64,000 bases of DNA from NCBI RefSeq assembly GCF_020564935.1, contig NZ_JAJCXB010000010.1, forward strand, positions 111,642-175,641, read 5' to 3'. This DNA comes from Streptomyces pinistramenti (GTDB lineage: Bacteria; Actinomycetota; Actinomycetes; Streptomycetales; Streptomycetaceae). Shown here one piece after another: positions 32,978 to 41,962 of the stretch (its first letter is position 1; each line of letters begins with the position of its first letter). The notes under the pieces were generated by a model that saw only the letters and a program-made list of their open reading frames with translations, was not told where the DNA came from and did no database searches. The position numbers and the translations under genes are program-made.

Positions 32978-33674
32978 CGCGGCGCGGCAATCAGCGTGGC
33001 GATGCCGGGGTGCGGCCGACGAGCGCCTCGGGCAAGCTTCAACGCAGCGCGTTCCATTACCCGTCGAAAAGACTCCACACGCACGGGCAGGGACCTGACC
33101 GGCGTCGACGATCGGGGCGCGGGCCGGGTCGGATCCAGTGCCTGCGAAAGAGGCTCGGGCACTCGGGCGCTGCTCAACCCTCCTGACGGCAGAGTGCCAC
33201 CGCCATCGCCGGCAACCACCCCACCCCCATACCGTCCCCTTTCGGCCAATTGACGCTGGGTTAAACTCTCCCCTGAGCCATCAACGCACTGGTGGACGGC
33301 CGTCGCCCATGGGCGTGGCGAGCGGCCGGGCGCTGCGGACATCGGGGAGGCGGGGCATGCGGGCAGTCACCGTGACCGTGACCGCTGCCCCGTACAGCAC
33401 CGCCCACGCCGTCCGCGTACGGCGCGCGCACTCCCCCGCCTGCGCCCCGCGACCACGTATCGCTCCCTGTGCACGCAGCGGCATTCCCGATATGTCCAGC
33501 GCCGGTTGATACGGCCTCCTCCTCATCGGAGGCCCGCTCCGCCCGACCTCTGTCACCGGCGTCACGTGCTGCACAATTCCTCACCAGTGGCGGCGGGAGC
33601 ATGCCTCCGGCCGTCCGTCCAGGGGCATCGCACTGCCCGAACGCTGTCACCGCACGCCCGCATGGAGCGCATCA
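32978..33674. other. Gene-poor stretch upstream of the antiporter operon
   Basis: About 700 bases. Open frames on both strands are Arg/Pro/Ala-rich and inconsistent with the local codon bias, so I call no gene. The segment 33230-33290 is AT-richer and could carry the promoter of the KhtT/KhtU-like pair or of an undetected small RNA. Confidence 0.4.
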
Positions 33675-34160
33675 ATGGAGCCATCGGCCCACGTAGGCAA
33701 GACCGCCCTTCCAGGGGTCGGCACCCGCTACGACCTCGCCACGGAGAGCGGCCGGCACCTTTCGGTCGTCGTCCACCAGGACGGCCGGCGCATTCTCGCC
33801 TTCCACGACCCCGAGGACGAGGACAACTGCAAGGACGCCGCGGCCCTCGCCCCGCACGAGGCCACCGCGCTGTCCGAACTCCTCGTCCCCGACCCCGTCG
33901 CCCATCTGCACCAGCATCTGGAGATCGACCTGGTCACCGAGCACATTCCGGTCACCAAACGATCCCCTTACGCAGGCCGGACGCTCGGCGCCACTCAGGC
34001 CCGCACCCGTACCGGCGCGTCCATCGTCGCCGTCCTGCGCCGTACCGACGCCTTCCCTTCGCCCACCCCGGACTTCCGCTTCGCGATCGGCGACACGCTC
34101 GTCGTCGTCGGCACCCGGGAAGGCGTGGACGCCGTCGCCGAATTGATCACCGGAGGGTAA
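33675..34160 (+). CDS. TrkA-C domain regulatory subunit of a cation:proton antiporter (KhtT-like)
   Basis: A 161-residue cytoplasmic protein. GGAG lies seven bases before the ATG. The N-terminal half (about 1-75) resembles the KhtT N-domain, and the C-terminal half (about 80-161, GASIVAVLRRTDAFPSPTPDFRFAIGDTLVVVG) is a TrkA-C (RCK-C) domain that binds nucleotides such as c-di-AMP or ATP in relatives. It ends seven bases before the antiporter gene, so the pair is one operon, KhtT-KhtU like. It is expected to gate potassium efflux. Confidence 0.88.
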   Translation: MEPSAHVGKTALPGVGTRYDLATESGRHLSVVVHQDGRRILAFHDPEDEDNCKDAAALAPHEATALSELLVPDPVAHLHQHLEIDLVTEHIPVTKRSPYAGRTLGATQARTRTGASIVAVLRRTDAFPSPTPDFRFAIGDTLVVVGTREGVDAVAELITGG

Positions 34161-34166
34161 CCGCCC

Positions 34167-35489
34167 GTGCACGAAACCACCGCGCTGCTCATCGAACTCG
34201 GGGCCATCATCCTCGGCCTCGGCATTCTCGGCCGGCTCGCAGGACGGGTGGGGTTCTCCCCGATTCCGCTCTATCTCGTCGCCGGACTCGCGTTCGGCCA
34301 CGGCGGGCTGCTGCCGCTGAATGCCAGCGAGGAATTCGTCTCCACCGGCGCCGAGATAGGCGTCATCCTGCTGCTGCTCCTGCTGGGGCTCGAATACAGC
34401 GCCTCCGAGCTCGTCACCAACCTCAAGACCCAATACCCGTCGGGCATCGTCGACTTCGTGCTGAACGCGGTGCCGGGCGCGGTTGCCGCGCTGATACTGG
34501 GCTGGGGCCCGGTGGCAGCGGTGGCGCTGGCCGGCGTCACCTGGATCTCGTCGTCCGGCGTGATCGCGAAGGTACTCGGCGACCTCGGCAGACTCGGCAA
34601 CCGCGAGACACCGGTCATCCTCGGAGTGCTGGTCATCGAGGACCTGGCGATGGCCGTCTACCTGCCGCTGCTGACCGCGCTGCTCGCCGGGCTGAGCCTG
34701 GCGGGCGGCAGCCTGACCCTGCTGATCGCGCTCGGTACGGTCGGTGCGGTGCTCTTCGTGGCGCTGCGGCACGGCCGGCTGATCAGCCGCGCGGTCTCGT
34801 CCGACAACCCCGAGATGCTGCTGCTGGTGGTCCTCGGCCTGACGGTGCTGGTCGCGGGGGTCGCCCAGCAGCTCCAGGTCTCCGCGGCGGTCGGCGCCTT
34901 CCTGGTCGGCATCGCGCTCTCCGGTGAGGTCGCCGAGGGCGCGCACCATCTCCTGGCGCCGATGCGCGACCTGTTCGCCGCCGTGTTCTTCGTCTTCTTC
35001 GGCCTCAACACCGACCCGGCGGCGATCCCGCCGGTACTGGTGCCGGCCCTCATCCTGGCCGTGATCACCGCGGGGACCAAGGTCGCCACCGGCTGGTTCG
35101 CGGCCCGGCGGGCCGGCGTCAAGACCGCAGGGCGCTGGCGTACCGGCGGCACGCTGGTGGCCCGGGGCGAGTTCTCCATCGTGATCGCGGGCCTGGCCGT
35201 CGGGGTGGAGCCCCGCATCGGGCCGCTGGCCACCGCGTATGTGCTGATCCTGGTGATCGCCGGACCGCTGGCCGCCCGCTTCACCGAGCCGGTGGCGCGC
35301 CGCCTGACCCGCAGGTTCGGCCAGGCACCGGCCGCGGCCGTCGCAGGAACCGGGGCCACGCCGGCCCCCGCCCCGACCGCCGAGCCACGGCCCGCCGCGG
35401 ACGAGGCGGCGAACGGACCCCAGCAGACGCCGCAGGACACCCCCGAGGCGTCACCGACGGCGACCGATCCGGCGCACACCCGCAGCTGA
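34167..35489 (+). CDS. CPA2 cation:proton antiporter (KhtU-like)
   Basis: A 440-residue membrane protein starting at GTG 34167, seven bases after its regulatory subunit. About 12 hydrophobic segments are seen, including IILGLGILGRLAGRVGFSPIPLYLVAG, the classical CPA2 opening. The family exchanges K+ or Na+ for protons. The final about 60 residues are an Ala/Pro/Thr-rich cytoplasmic tail without predicted structure. With the KhtT-like protein it likely controls K+ efflux and internal pH. Confidence 0.9.
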   Translation: MHETTALLIELGAIILGLGILGRLAGRVGFSPIPLYLVAGLAFGHGGLLPLNASEEFVSTGAEIGVILLLLLLGLEYSASELVTNLKTQYPSGIVDFVLNAVPGAVAALILGWGPVAAVALAGVTWISSSGVIAKVLGDLGRLGNRETPVILGVLVIEDLAMAVYLPLLTALLAGLSLAGGSLTLLIALGTVGAVLFVALRHGRLISRAVSSDNPEMLLLVVLGLTVLVAGVAQQLQVSAAVGAFLVGIALSGEVAEGAHHLLAPMRDLFAAVFFVFFGLNTDPAAIPPVLVPALILAVITAGTKVATGWFAARRAGVKTAGRWRTGGTLVARGEFSIVIAGLAVGVEPRIGPLATAYVLILVIAGPLAARFTEPVARRLTRRFGQAPAAAVAGTGATPAPAPTAEPRPAADEAANGPQQTPQDTPEASPTATDPAHTRS

Positions 35490-35513
35490 CCTGGCACGCG
35501 GCAGGCCGATGGC

Positions 35514-35537
35514 CGGTGCCCTGGTCTTGGGGCACCG
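35514..35537. terminator. Short hairpin between antiporter and SPW-protein genes
   Basis: An 8-bp stem (35514-35521 with 35530-35537) around an 8-base loop lies between the convergent antiporter and SPW genes. It is short, so this is a modest call. Confidence 0.4.
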
Positions 35538-35583
35538 CCCAACGGCGGCGTTCCTCGGCATCACCTCACGCGCGGGATGGACG

Positions 35584-36027
35584 TCACGTCGCGCGGTGGC
35601 GGTTCTTCGAGGCCACCGCGACGCAGACAAGCCCCAGCAGAAACGCCAGGCCGCCGATCACCACGTTGTTCCAGATCACTCCGGCGTCCGGACTTCTGCC
35701 CACGATCCAGGGCGCGATGATCATCCACACACCCATGGCGCACATCGCCCAGCTCAGCCCGTACATCCGGGCCGGCGTGACGGTGAATCCCAGGGCCAGC
35801 AGGCCGATCGCGATGCCCATGATGAGGTTGTGCATCACCAGCGAGGGCTGCGAGCTGGTGTAGTGCACGATCCACGGCGAGGCGGCGCAGAACAGGCCGA
35901 CCAGGAACACCGGCCCGTCCACGAGTGCCACATCCCGCCCCCCGAGCACCCGCTCGTATCGGGCCTGCATCTCGGAAACATCGGGGTGACCGGCCAGATC
36001 TCCCCTGCTGTGTGAGACGTCGGCCAT
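35584..36027 (-). CDS. SPW-repeat integral membrane protein
   Basis: 147 residues with GGAGG upstream of the ATG at 36027. Four hydrophobic helices occur in two related halves, each opening with an SPW-type motif: ASPWIVHY (about residue 49) and APWIVG (about 105). This is the SPW repeat family of actinobacterial membrane proteins. A charged N-terminal cytoplasmic segment of about 35 residues precedes. Function is unknown in the family; stress-related roles have been suggested. Confidence 0.85.
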   Translation of the reverse strand: MADVSHSRGDLAGHPDVSEMQARYERVLGGRDVALVDGPVFLVGLFCAASPWIVHYTSSQPSLVMHNLIMGIAIGLLALGFTVTPARMYGLSWAMCAMGVWMIIAPWIVGRSPDAGVIWNNVVIGGLAFLLGLVCVAVASKNRHRAT

Positions 36028-36485
36028 ACGACTCGCCTCCTTCGTCCGCAAGCCTGGCCGTAACCGCGTGGCATCGACCACGCACCTTCAATTCTGCGCT
36101 TATGTCGCCTTTATGTGTAGATGGCGGGGGTGGCGAGTTCGAGAAATCGGCAAGGGCGGCTCGCGGCGCACGGAGAGTCGGGCCCCGCGACTCTCCGTTC
36201 CCCCGGAGCCCGATCCCCGCACGGGCGCGACCCGCAGCATCACGGGCGACGGCACCTCGCGGCGACACCCACTCCGCACCGCAGAAGCGCATCCCGCCTG
36301 AACACATCCCAACTCCGGCACGAACCACAGGACTTCGCCGAGCCCCGTCAGCCGAAATGCCGTGCCACGGCGCACCCGTACGCCACACACACGCCACGCA
36401 AAGACGCCGCCCCGAGCTCCCCCTCCGGGCCGGGCGGAACAGGCACACACACGTCGCGTGCCCATACCGCCCGGGGTGCCCCTCA
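36028..36485. other. Gene-poor stretch
   Basis: About 460 bases without a believable gene; open frames on both strands lack ribosome sites and are rich in Arg, Pro and Gly. AT-richer sequence around 36080-36130 probably holds the promoter of the leftward SPW gene. Confidence 0.4.
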
Positions 36486-36629
36486 TCAGGTGCCCGCGTG
36501 CCGTCCCAGGTAGAACAGCAGGGCCAGGAAGCCGACCACGAGATGACCGACCGCTATGTAGAGCAGGACCTGCCGCGTCGTGGCGTGCTCCTTGCGGCGG
36601 GCGATCAGCGCCAGGACACGCGGCGGCAT
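36486..36629 (-). CDS. Very small DUF6126-like single-span membrane protein
   Basis: 47 residues: a basic N-terminus (ALIARRKEHATTRQ) and one membrane span with the pattern LLYIAVGHLVVGFLALLFYLG, which closely matches the DUF6126 proteins of Streptomyces (aromatic-rich span with a conserved Gly-His and a final Phe-Tyr-x-Gly). No clear ribosome site is visible before the ATG at 36629, and upstream in-frame codons look non-coding. Such proteins are often next to XRE regulators, but none is here. Confidence 0.5.
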   Translation of the reverse strand: MPPRVLALIARRKEHATTRQVLLYIAVGHLVVGFLALLFYLGRHAGT

Positions 36630-37107
36630 CGAGGGCCGTACGACAGGGCGTCCGATGGGGCGGCCGGTACGGCGCCTGGTCGGTACGGCGCGCCTGCGGA
36701 CTCCGCAACGTGGCGCCGTACGGGCACCCGCCGCCATCCACGGGCAGGGACGCCGCCCGGCGGAACGAACCGCTCCACTGTCGAGCGGGTGATGGTGTCC
36801 CGAGCAGGGGCGCCGGGCACCCGGGGTTCCGGCCATGGGTATGCAGGTACGCGACCGGACCGAGCGCCACGGCGGCGGCCCCTTCCGTCGTGCTGCGCCG
36901 GGCACCGCGCTCACCCGGCGTGGCCGCCGAGCGGCCGGCCCGAACCGCTGCGGCAGTACGTAGACGTACGGCCGGCCGTGACCGGCCACCGCACGGTACG
37001 GCTACGGCTGCCGGCCCCGCGCGCCCCAGGCCGTCGAGCGGCGGCCGATGCCGTGCCGCCGACCGGCACGCGGCCCGACGCCGGCACCGGATTCCTCTGC
37101 ATGTCGC
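36630..37107. other. Gene-poor stretch upstream of the DUF6126-like gene
   Basis: About 480 bases, very GC-rich, between the small membrane protein and the ArsR-type regulator, both leftward. I see no gene with good codon bias and no strong hairpin. Confidence 0.4.
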
Positions 37108-37491
37108 TCACGACGCCTCCTGTACGCAGCCCAAGTCGGCCTGTACGCAGGCCAGGTCGGCCCGGCGCAGCTCCGTGAGGAGTTCGTGCTGGCCGACGAG
37201 GACCGCGGAGAGTGTCCTGCGGGCGGCCCGCAGGAGCCCCGCGACATCGCCGCCCGCCAGTTCGTAGACCACCGTGGAGCCGGTGCGGGTGGCCGTGACG
37301 ATGCCGGAGCGGCGCAGCACGGCGAGCTGCTGGGACAGCGCGGCCGGCTCCACCTCGATCGTGGCGCGGAGTTTCCGTACGGGCAGCGGGCCGTCCTGCA
37401 GCAGTTCCAGCACCCGGATACGGACCGGGTGCCCCAGCATGCGGAAGAACTCGGCCTTCGCTTCATAGAGCGGCACACGGGCGGCCGTCAT
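37108..37491 (-). CDS. ArsR-family transcriptional regulator
   Basis: A 127-residue winged-helix protein. The core is RMLGHPVRIRVLELLQDGPLPVRKL (about 17-41), recognition helix EPAALSQQLAVLRRSGIV (about 48-65) and wing TRTGSTVVYEL. No alpha-3 or alpha-5 metal-ligand pattern is evident. Two Cys occur in a C-terminal near-repeat (ADLACVQADLGCVQ), which might allow a thiol switch. No divergent transporter gene is adjacent, so the target is unclear. A 16-base palindrome lies about 190 bases upstream. Confidence 0.8.
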   Translation of the reverse strand: MTAARVPLYEAKAEFFRMLGHPVRIRVLELLQDGPLPVRKLRATIEVEPAALSQQLAVLRRSGIVTATRTGSTVVYELAGGDVAGLLRAARRTLSAVLVGQHELLTELRRADLACVQADLGCVQEAS

Positions 37492-38316
37492 ACCGGCTCC
37501 TCCCCCACGGCGCCCGCAACGGCACCGGCACCGACGTCTTCCGCTCCGGTGTCATCGGCCGTCCGCGCCGCTCCGGCCTCGGCCTGTGCCGCTCGCATTC
37601 GTTCCCGTACCGCTCCGGCGATACCGCCCACGCGCGTCCTCCGCATCGCGGCCCGCCGGCCGCCACGCCAACTGTTGAATTGCAGACTTCTGCAACTGTA
37701 GACGACGGCACGACGCCAGGGGACGGCAAGGCCCCCGAAGGCGACCCCTTTGAGCCGGAGAACATCCGGGGCGTGCCCGCACCATTACGGCGAACACCGA
37801 GCGCACCACCTCCCGATCACCGTCATCCCACCTCCAACAAGCCGACCGAACACCGCCTTGACAGGCACATTGCCGCCGGGACACACCTGCCTGGAGCCGA
37901 GGCCGAAGGGAGAACGCCCCTTCAAGGCCATGGCCAGCTCGCCATTCACACCGCCTCGCGGGAGCGACGGAGCCCCACACTGCGCCAAGCGCTTGATCAA
38001 CACCCACAACCAGCTTCACTCGCCCGACCCGCAACCTCCGTCACCACTCGCAACTCGGCGAACCCTCCCGGCCACAGCATCAGCGTCCCCCCTGTCCCTA
38101 CGTCCCAGCACATCGGCGCGACGGCAATCGGCCGACAATCGGTCGCCCACCCCACACCACCCGAAGCGCACACGCGAGTGCCCGCGGCGATAGACCGCCC
38201 CTCTTCCCCGCCGCCAGAGCGCATTTCGCGCGGCCGTCAGACGCAAACTCGCCATGCGTTACGGGTTATGCGTTACTCATTGGACAGTCGGCCGCCCCAA
38301 CCCCACAGTGACGCGC
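37492..38316. other. Long gene-poor stretch upstream of the VOC-family gene
   Basis: About 825 bases. Open frames exist but are Pro/Arg/His-rich without ribosome sites. The palindrome at 37680-37695 is the one structured element. The patch 38250-38290 is AT-rich and likely the promoter of the VOC protein. Confidence 0.45.
37680..37695. promoter_or_regulatory. 16-base palindrome, possible ArsR-type operator
   Basis: TTGCAGA CT TCTGCAA: two exact 7-base arms with a 2-base spacer, in an AT-richer patch. Short palindromes of this type are bound by ArsR regulators, and the nearest such gene starts 190 bases to the left. The distance is large, so the link is tentative. Confidence 0.35.
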
Positions 38317-38751
38317 ATGACTTCACTCGTGCGCCACGTCACCATCAACTCCTCCGACGCCTACCGCCTTGCCGCTTTCTGGGCGAAGGTGTTGGACGGA
38401 ACATTCGCTCCGGATGATCTGCCGGGAGATCCGGAGATCACGGTGAGATCAGCAGGCGCGGAACTGCTGTTCGTGACCGTGCCCGACGGCACGCCCGAGA
38501 AGAGCGGCGTGCACCTGGATCTGCAGCCGCAGGACGGGAGCCGGGACGAGGAGGTCGAGCGGCTGCTGGCGCTCGGTGCGACGCTGGTCGCCGACCACCG
38601 GCGGAGCGACGGTACCGGCTGGGCGACGCTGGCCGATATCGAGGGCAACGCATTCTGCGTGGAACGCAGCGCGGCCGAACGATCAGCCCGACCTGCCGAG
38701 GAGCCGCAGCCAGCGACAGAGCCACGGGCACAAGCGCAGACCACCAACTGA
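38317..38751 (+). CDS. VOC-family (glyoxalase-like) protein
   Basis: A 144-residue protein of the vicinal oxygen chelate fold: RHVTINSSDAYRLAAFWAKVLDG (about 5-27) is the usual opening helix after strand 1, and GVHLDLQPQDGSRDEEVERLLALGATLV (about 65-92) and the closing DIEGNAFCVE (about 107-116) complete the pattern. The ATG at 38317 begins the conserved region; a GTG nine bases earlier is possible. The Pro/Gln-rich C-terminal tail (about 120-144) is outside the fold. Substrate unknown; many relatives bind antibiotics or are lyases. Confidence 0.85.
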   Translation: MTSLVRHVTINSSDAYRLAAFWAKVLDGTFAPDDLPGDPEITVRSAGAELLFVTVPDGTPEKSGVHLDLQPQDGSRDEEVERLLALGATLVADHRRSDGTGWATLADIEGNAFCVERSAAERSARPAEEPQPATEPRAQAQTTN

Positions 38752-38839
38752 AGGCACCTCGCGCCTCACAGCCAAGCCCAGCACAGCCCAGCCCAGCCCA
38801 CAATTACCGCCCCGGCACCCTCTCAACTCCCCCGTCCTC

Positions 38840-39733
38840 TCAACCTCCCCACCCCGCCCCGGACTCCGCCCGGAGTGCCGCTATGCGTTCCTGTGCCTCA
38901 GCGAGGTCTTCTTCGGTCGGGGCGTCGTCCTGGGTGAGGCTGCGGCGCCAGTAGCCGGTGAAGTGGGCCTGTCGCTTGTCGAGGCCGCGCTCTCCTACGA
39001 GATGGCGGCGCAGCATCCGTACCGTGCCGGCCTCTCCCGCCAGCCAGGCGAAGACCTCGCCCTCACCCGAAGGGATGTCGGCATCGCGGACGGCGTGCAG
39101 CAATGCCTCGCCGGGGCCGCCCGGCGCGTCCTTGCGGTGGATCCATCGCACCGTGACACCGGCCCTGCCGACAGCGAGCGGCTGCTCCTCCGCCGCGTCC
39201 GCAACCTCAATGCAGGCCAGGGCGCGGGCGCCCTCGGGAAGCGTCTCGATCAGTGAGCCGATGGCCGGCAGAGCGGTGTCGTCACCGGCCAGCAGCAGCC
39301 AGTCGGCGGTGTCGAGCGGCAGTTGTCCGGCGTATGCGGCGTCCGGGCCGTAGCGCGCGAGCGTGTCGCCGACCGCGGCCGACGCGGCCCAGCGGGTGGC
39401 CGGCCCGTCTGCTCCCTCGTGCAGGACGAAGTCGACGGCGATCTCCTGGCGCGCCGGATCGTGAGACCGCACGGTGTAGCTGCGCATCCACGGCCGTTCG
39501 TCTTCGGGTATGGCGAGGAATGCCTGGTACCAGCGCATCGCGTCGCCTTCGGCGCCCTCGTCCGGCAGTCGCGGGGCGCTCTGGCCCGGCCGGGGGAAAC
39601 ACAGTTTGAGCTGCTGGTCGGGCCAGGGGGCGAGAGCGTCGAGGCCGTCCCCGGTGAACGTGATCCGGACCATCCGCGGGGTGATCCGCTGTACGTCGGT
39701 GACGTGAATGAGCGCGACGAGTGCAGGCGTCAT
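38840..39733 (-). CDS. Siderophore-interacting protein (FAD-dependent ferric-siderophore reductase)
   Basis: A 297-residue cytoplasmic enzyme of the SIP/ViuB family. The FAD-binding barrel holds RITPRMVRITFTGDGL (about 16-31) and the FAD motif MRSYTVRSHDP (about 82-92). The NAD(P)H domain has the SIP pattern LLLAGDDTALPAIGSLIETLP (about 146-166) and GEVFAWLAGEAGTVRMLRRHL (about 225-245). It reduces imported ferric siderophores to release iron. It is divergent from a TetR-type gene with a long inverted repeat between them, so that regulator probably controls it. Confidence 0.93.
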   Translation of the reverse strand: MTPALVALIHVTDVQRITPRMVRITFTGDGLDALAPWPDQQLKLCFPRPGQSAPRLPDEGAEGDAMRWYQAFLAIPEDERPWMRSYTVRSHDPARQEIAVDFVLHEGADGPATRWAASAAVGDTLARYGPDAAYAGQLPLDTADWLLLAGDDTALPAIGSLIETLPEGARALACIEVADAAEEQPLAVGRAGVTVRWIHRKDAPGGPGEALLHAVRDADIPSGEGEVFAWLAGEAGTVRMLRRHLVGERGLDKRQAHFTGYWRRSLTQDDAPTEEDLAEAQERIAALRAESGAGWGG

Positions 39734-39748
39734 CGAATCCCCCTGATA

Positions 39749-39798
39749 TCCTTACGCCATAAAGAGTTCTTCCATGACATTACTTTATGGCGTAAGGA
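39749..39798. promoter_or_regulatory. Large inverted repeat, likely TetR operator(s) between SIP and TetR genes
   Basis: TCCTTACGCCATAAAG (39749-39764) and its exact reverse complement (39783-39798) are 18 bases apart, filling most of the 66-to-72-base divergent promoter gap. Each arm contains a partly palindromic TTACGCCATAA core, so there may be two operator sites. The right arm covers the regulator's ribosome site, which suggests autorepression. Confidence 0.8.
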
Positions 39799-39805
39799 GA
39801 TGCAA

Positions 39806-40600
39806 GTGGTTGTCTTCGCCGGACAGGGCGATGCCCGCCGTTCGATTGCCTTGCTGTGGCGGGAAACGGGGGCCGTGCCCGCACGTCCGGCGCCCGGCCC
39901 CAAACCCGCGCTGAGCGTGGACGCGATCGTCGACGCCGGCATCGCCGTCGCGGACGCCGAGGGCATGGCGGCCCTGTCGATGCGCGCGGTCGGCGAACAC
40001 CTCGGGCGCACCGCCATGGCGCTGTACACCTACGTCCCCGGCAAGAACGAGCTGGTGGACCTGATGCACGACCGCGCGCTCGCCGAACTCCCCACCGGTT
40101 ACGACCTCGCGCCGGGCTGGCGCGCCGCCCTGACGTCCTGGGCCGAGGACACCTGGGCGTTCTATCTGCGCCACCCCTGGGTGCTCCAGGTGTCGCAGGC
40201 CAGGCCGGTGTTGGGCCCCAACGAATATGTCGCGCTGGAGACGGTTCTGCGGCTGCTGTTCGCCACGGAGCTGCCGGCGTCCGCAGTGCGACGCATCGTG
40301 GGCACGCTGTTCCACTTCGTGCGGGGGGCCGCGCGGACGGTCGCCGAGTCGCGGCTGGCCGCGGCGACGACAGGGGTGTCCGACGAGGAGTGGTGGCAGG
40401 CCCGTTCCTCGGTGCTCGGCGAGGTCGCCCCCGAATTCCCGCACCATTTCCCGCTCCTGGTCCGGCTGGAGACCGAGGGCGCCGCACCCGCTACGGACGA
40501 CGAAGTGCCGCATCTGGAACGCGAGGCGCGGACGACGTTCGATGTCGGGCTGACAGTTCTCCTGGACGGGATCGAGGCGGCGGTCGACAGGAATCGGTGA
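39806..40600 (+). CDS. TetR-family regulator divergent from the siderophore-interacting protein
   Basis: A 264-residue regulator. AAGGAG (39794-39799) is six bases before GTG 39806; the ATG at 39800 directly abuts it and is less likely. After about 30 residues comes the TetR helix-turn-helix (ALSVDAIVDAGIAVADAEGMAALSMRAVGEHLGRTAMALYTYVPGKNELVDLM), then a C-terminal ligand domain of the TetR_C type seen in tetracycline-repressor-like proteins (DTWAFYLRHPWVLQV). It probably represses the divergent SIP gene and itself through the inverted repeat. Confidence 0.87.
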   Translation: MVVFAGQGDARRSIALLWRETGAVPARPAPGPKPALSVDAIVDAGIAVADAEGMAALSMRAVGEHLGRTAMALYTYVPGKNELVDLMHDRALAELPTGYDLAPGWRAALTSWAEDTWAFYLRHPWVLQVSQARPVLGPNEYVALETVLRLLFATELPASAVRRIVGTLFHFVRGAARTVAESRLAAATTGVSDEEWWQARSSVLGEVAPEFPHHFPLLVRLETEGAAPATDDEVPHLEREARTTFDVGLTVLLDGIEAAVDRNR

Positions 40601-40850
40601 CGGGGCTTCGACGCGGCCCTCCGCCCGTCGCAGGCGCTTGCGTCGGCCGCCCCGTCGGCGTCACCGCTGCCCGTCCGGCCGACCGACCGCGCCGGATCCG
40701 CATACCTCCCATACGGCACCCGTTCGGCACCAACGCGTCAACGGCTCAACGCGGGAACGTATCTTCTGCCCATCACCACCTCAGGGGCATCTGGGTCACT
40801 CCGCACGCGCCCCCGCAACCCTTGGGCCGGTCTCCGGGTTGAGTCCGGGC

Positions 40851-41165
40851 ATGGACGCCAAGCAGAACGCCGGTCATCCGTTCCAGCGCCGCCCCCTTCC
40901 CCCACAGACGCCGGCGCTCCCGCCGCCTCCACCGCGTCGCGCGCCCCGCCCGCACGAAGAAGGCACCCCGATCTTCGACCAGTTGCTCCGGGAGTGGCGT
41001 TCCGGCGCGCTGCGCTCGACGGTGTCGTGGCCGGTCGACGAGCCCTCCTCCGGAGCGGTGCGACGCGGCGCGGGCGGGCCGGATGACGGGCGCACCGTCC
41101 CGCGCACCCGTCGCCACGGTTCCGGCCAGGAACCGCCGTACTCCCCCTCGCAGCCCGAACGCTGA
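40851..41165 (+). CDS. Small Streptomyces-type hypothetical protein
   Basis: About 104 residues from ATG 40851. The central segment HEEGTPIFDQLLREWRSGAL (about 36-55) resembles a recurrent motif of small actinomycete proteins (GTPIFDQLxxEW). The rest is Pro/Arg-rich and likely disordered. No strong ribosome site is visible, and the start could lie further upstream in the same frame. Function unknown. Confidence 0.4.
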   Translation: MDAKQNAGHPFQRRPLPPQTPALPPPPPRRAPRPHEEGTPIFDQLLREWRSGALRSTVSWPVDEPSSGAVRRGAGGPDDGRTVPRTRRHGSGQEPPYSPSQPER

Positions 41166-41371
41166 GCGGCCACCGCCGCACACACGGCGCGGCCCACGGG
41201 CGGCTGGCACAAATACACCATCGAGTGAACCGATGAGGCGATGGTGCAACGAATGGGTGACGGGCCGCTCGGGAGCAAGAAACGGAACCGCCCCGTCCCG
41301 GCTCGCGCGAGGCGGCCGTGGACGGGGCGGGTGAGCCGGGAACCAGGCGGTGCGGCGGGCGTGTTGCCGCG

Positions 41372-41860
41372 TCAGGCGGGGACGTTCTCCTCGATGGCGG
41401 AGACGACCGCTGCGGCGTCCGGCTCGGTCTGCGGCGAGAACCGCGCCACCACGGTGCCGTCCGCGCCGATGAGGAACTTCTCGAAGTTCCAGCGGATGTC
41501 GCCGGTATGGCCCTCGCCGTCCGCCACGTCGACCAGCTGCTGGTACAGCTGATGCCGGGTGTCGCCGTTGACATCGATCTTCTCGGTCATCGGGAAGGTC
41601 ACGCCGTACGTCGCCGAGCAGAACTGGGCGATCTCCTCGGCGGTTCCGGGCTCCTGGCCCATGAACTGGTTGCAGGGGACGCCCAGGACGGTGAAGCCGC
41701 GCGCGGCGTACTGCGCGTGCAGCCGCTCCAGCGCCTCGTACTGCGGCGTCAGGCCGCACTTGGACGCGACATTGACGATCAGTACGGCCTTGCCGCGGTA
41801 CTGGGACAGGTCGGCGGAACCGCCCTGGAGGGCGCCGATTTCTACTTCGTGAACAGACAT
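41372..41860 (-). CDS. Glutathione peroxidase-family thiol peroxidase
   Basis: A 162-residue enzyme of the GPx fold. The catalytic triad/tetrad is visible: Cys35 in NVASKCGLTPQ (a cysteine rather than selenocysteine), Gln65 in NQF, and Trp124-Asn125 in WNFEKFL. Family members of this type in bacteria reduce hydroperoxides using thioredoxin or mycothiol. The ATG at 41860 has no clear ribosome site. Monocistronic; oxidative stress defence is the likely role. Confidence 0.93.
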   Translation of the reverse strand: MSVHEVEIGALQGGSADLSQYRGKAVLIVNVASKCGLTPQYEALERLHAQYAARGFTVLGVPCNQFMGQEPGTAEEIAQFCSATYGVTFPMTEKIDVNGDTRHQLYQQLVDVADGEGHTGDIRWNFEKFLIGADGTVVARFSPQTEPDAAAVVSAIEENVPA

Positions 41861-41962
41861 GAACCGAGATGGTAGTCCGCTCGGCCGGCGGTCAGCACCG
41901 GGGCATCGGCGTGCGGACGCCGGCCCGCTACGGGAGAGCCGGGCCGGGTCCGTCGCACCGGT

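Noticed and set aside
36100..36870. Leftward open frame of about 256 codons
   Set aside because: Codon bias and composition are those of non-coding GC-rich DNA, and no ribosome site or domain is visible.
38757..38805. Short CAGCCCAG-type microsatellite after the VOC gene
   Set aside because: The repeat is only a few units long and imperfect, has no spacer structure and is not CRISPR-like. Probably slippage in intergenic DNA.
40638..40850. Upstream extension of the small hypothetical protein at 40851
   Set aside because: The extension is Pro/Arg/Thr-rich and lacks a ribosome site; only the part from 40851 has the GTPIFDQL motif.
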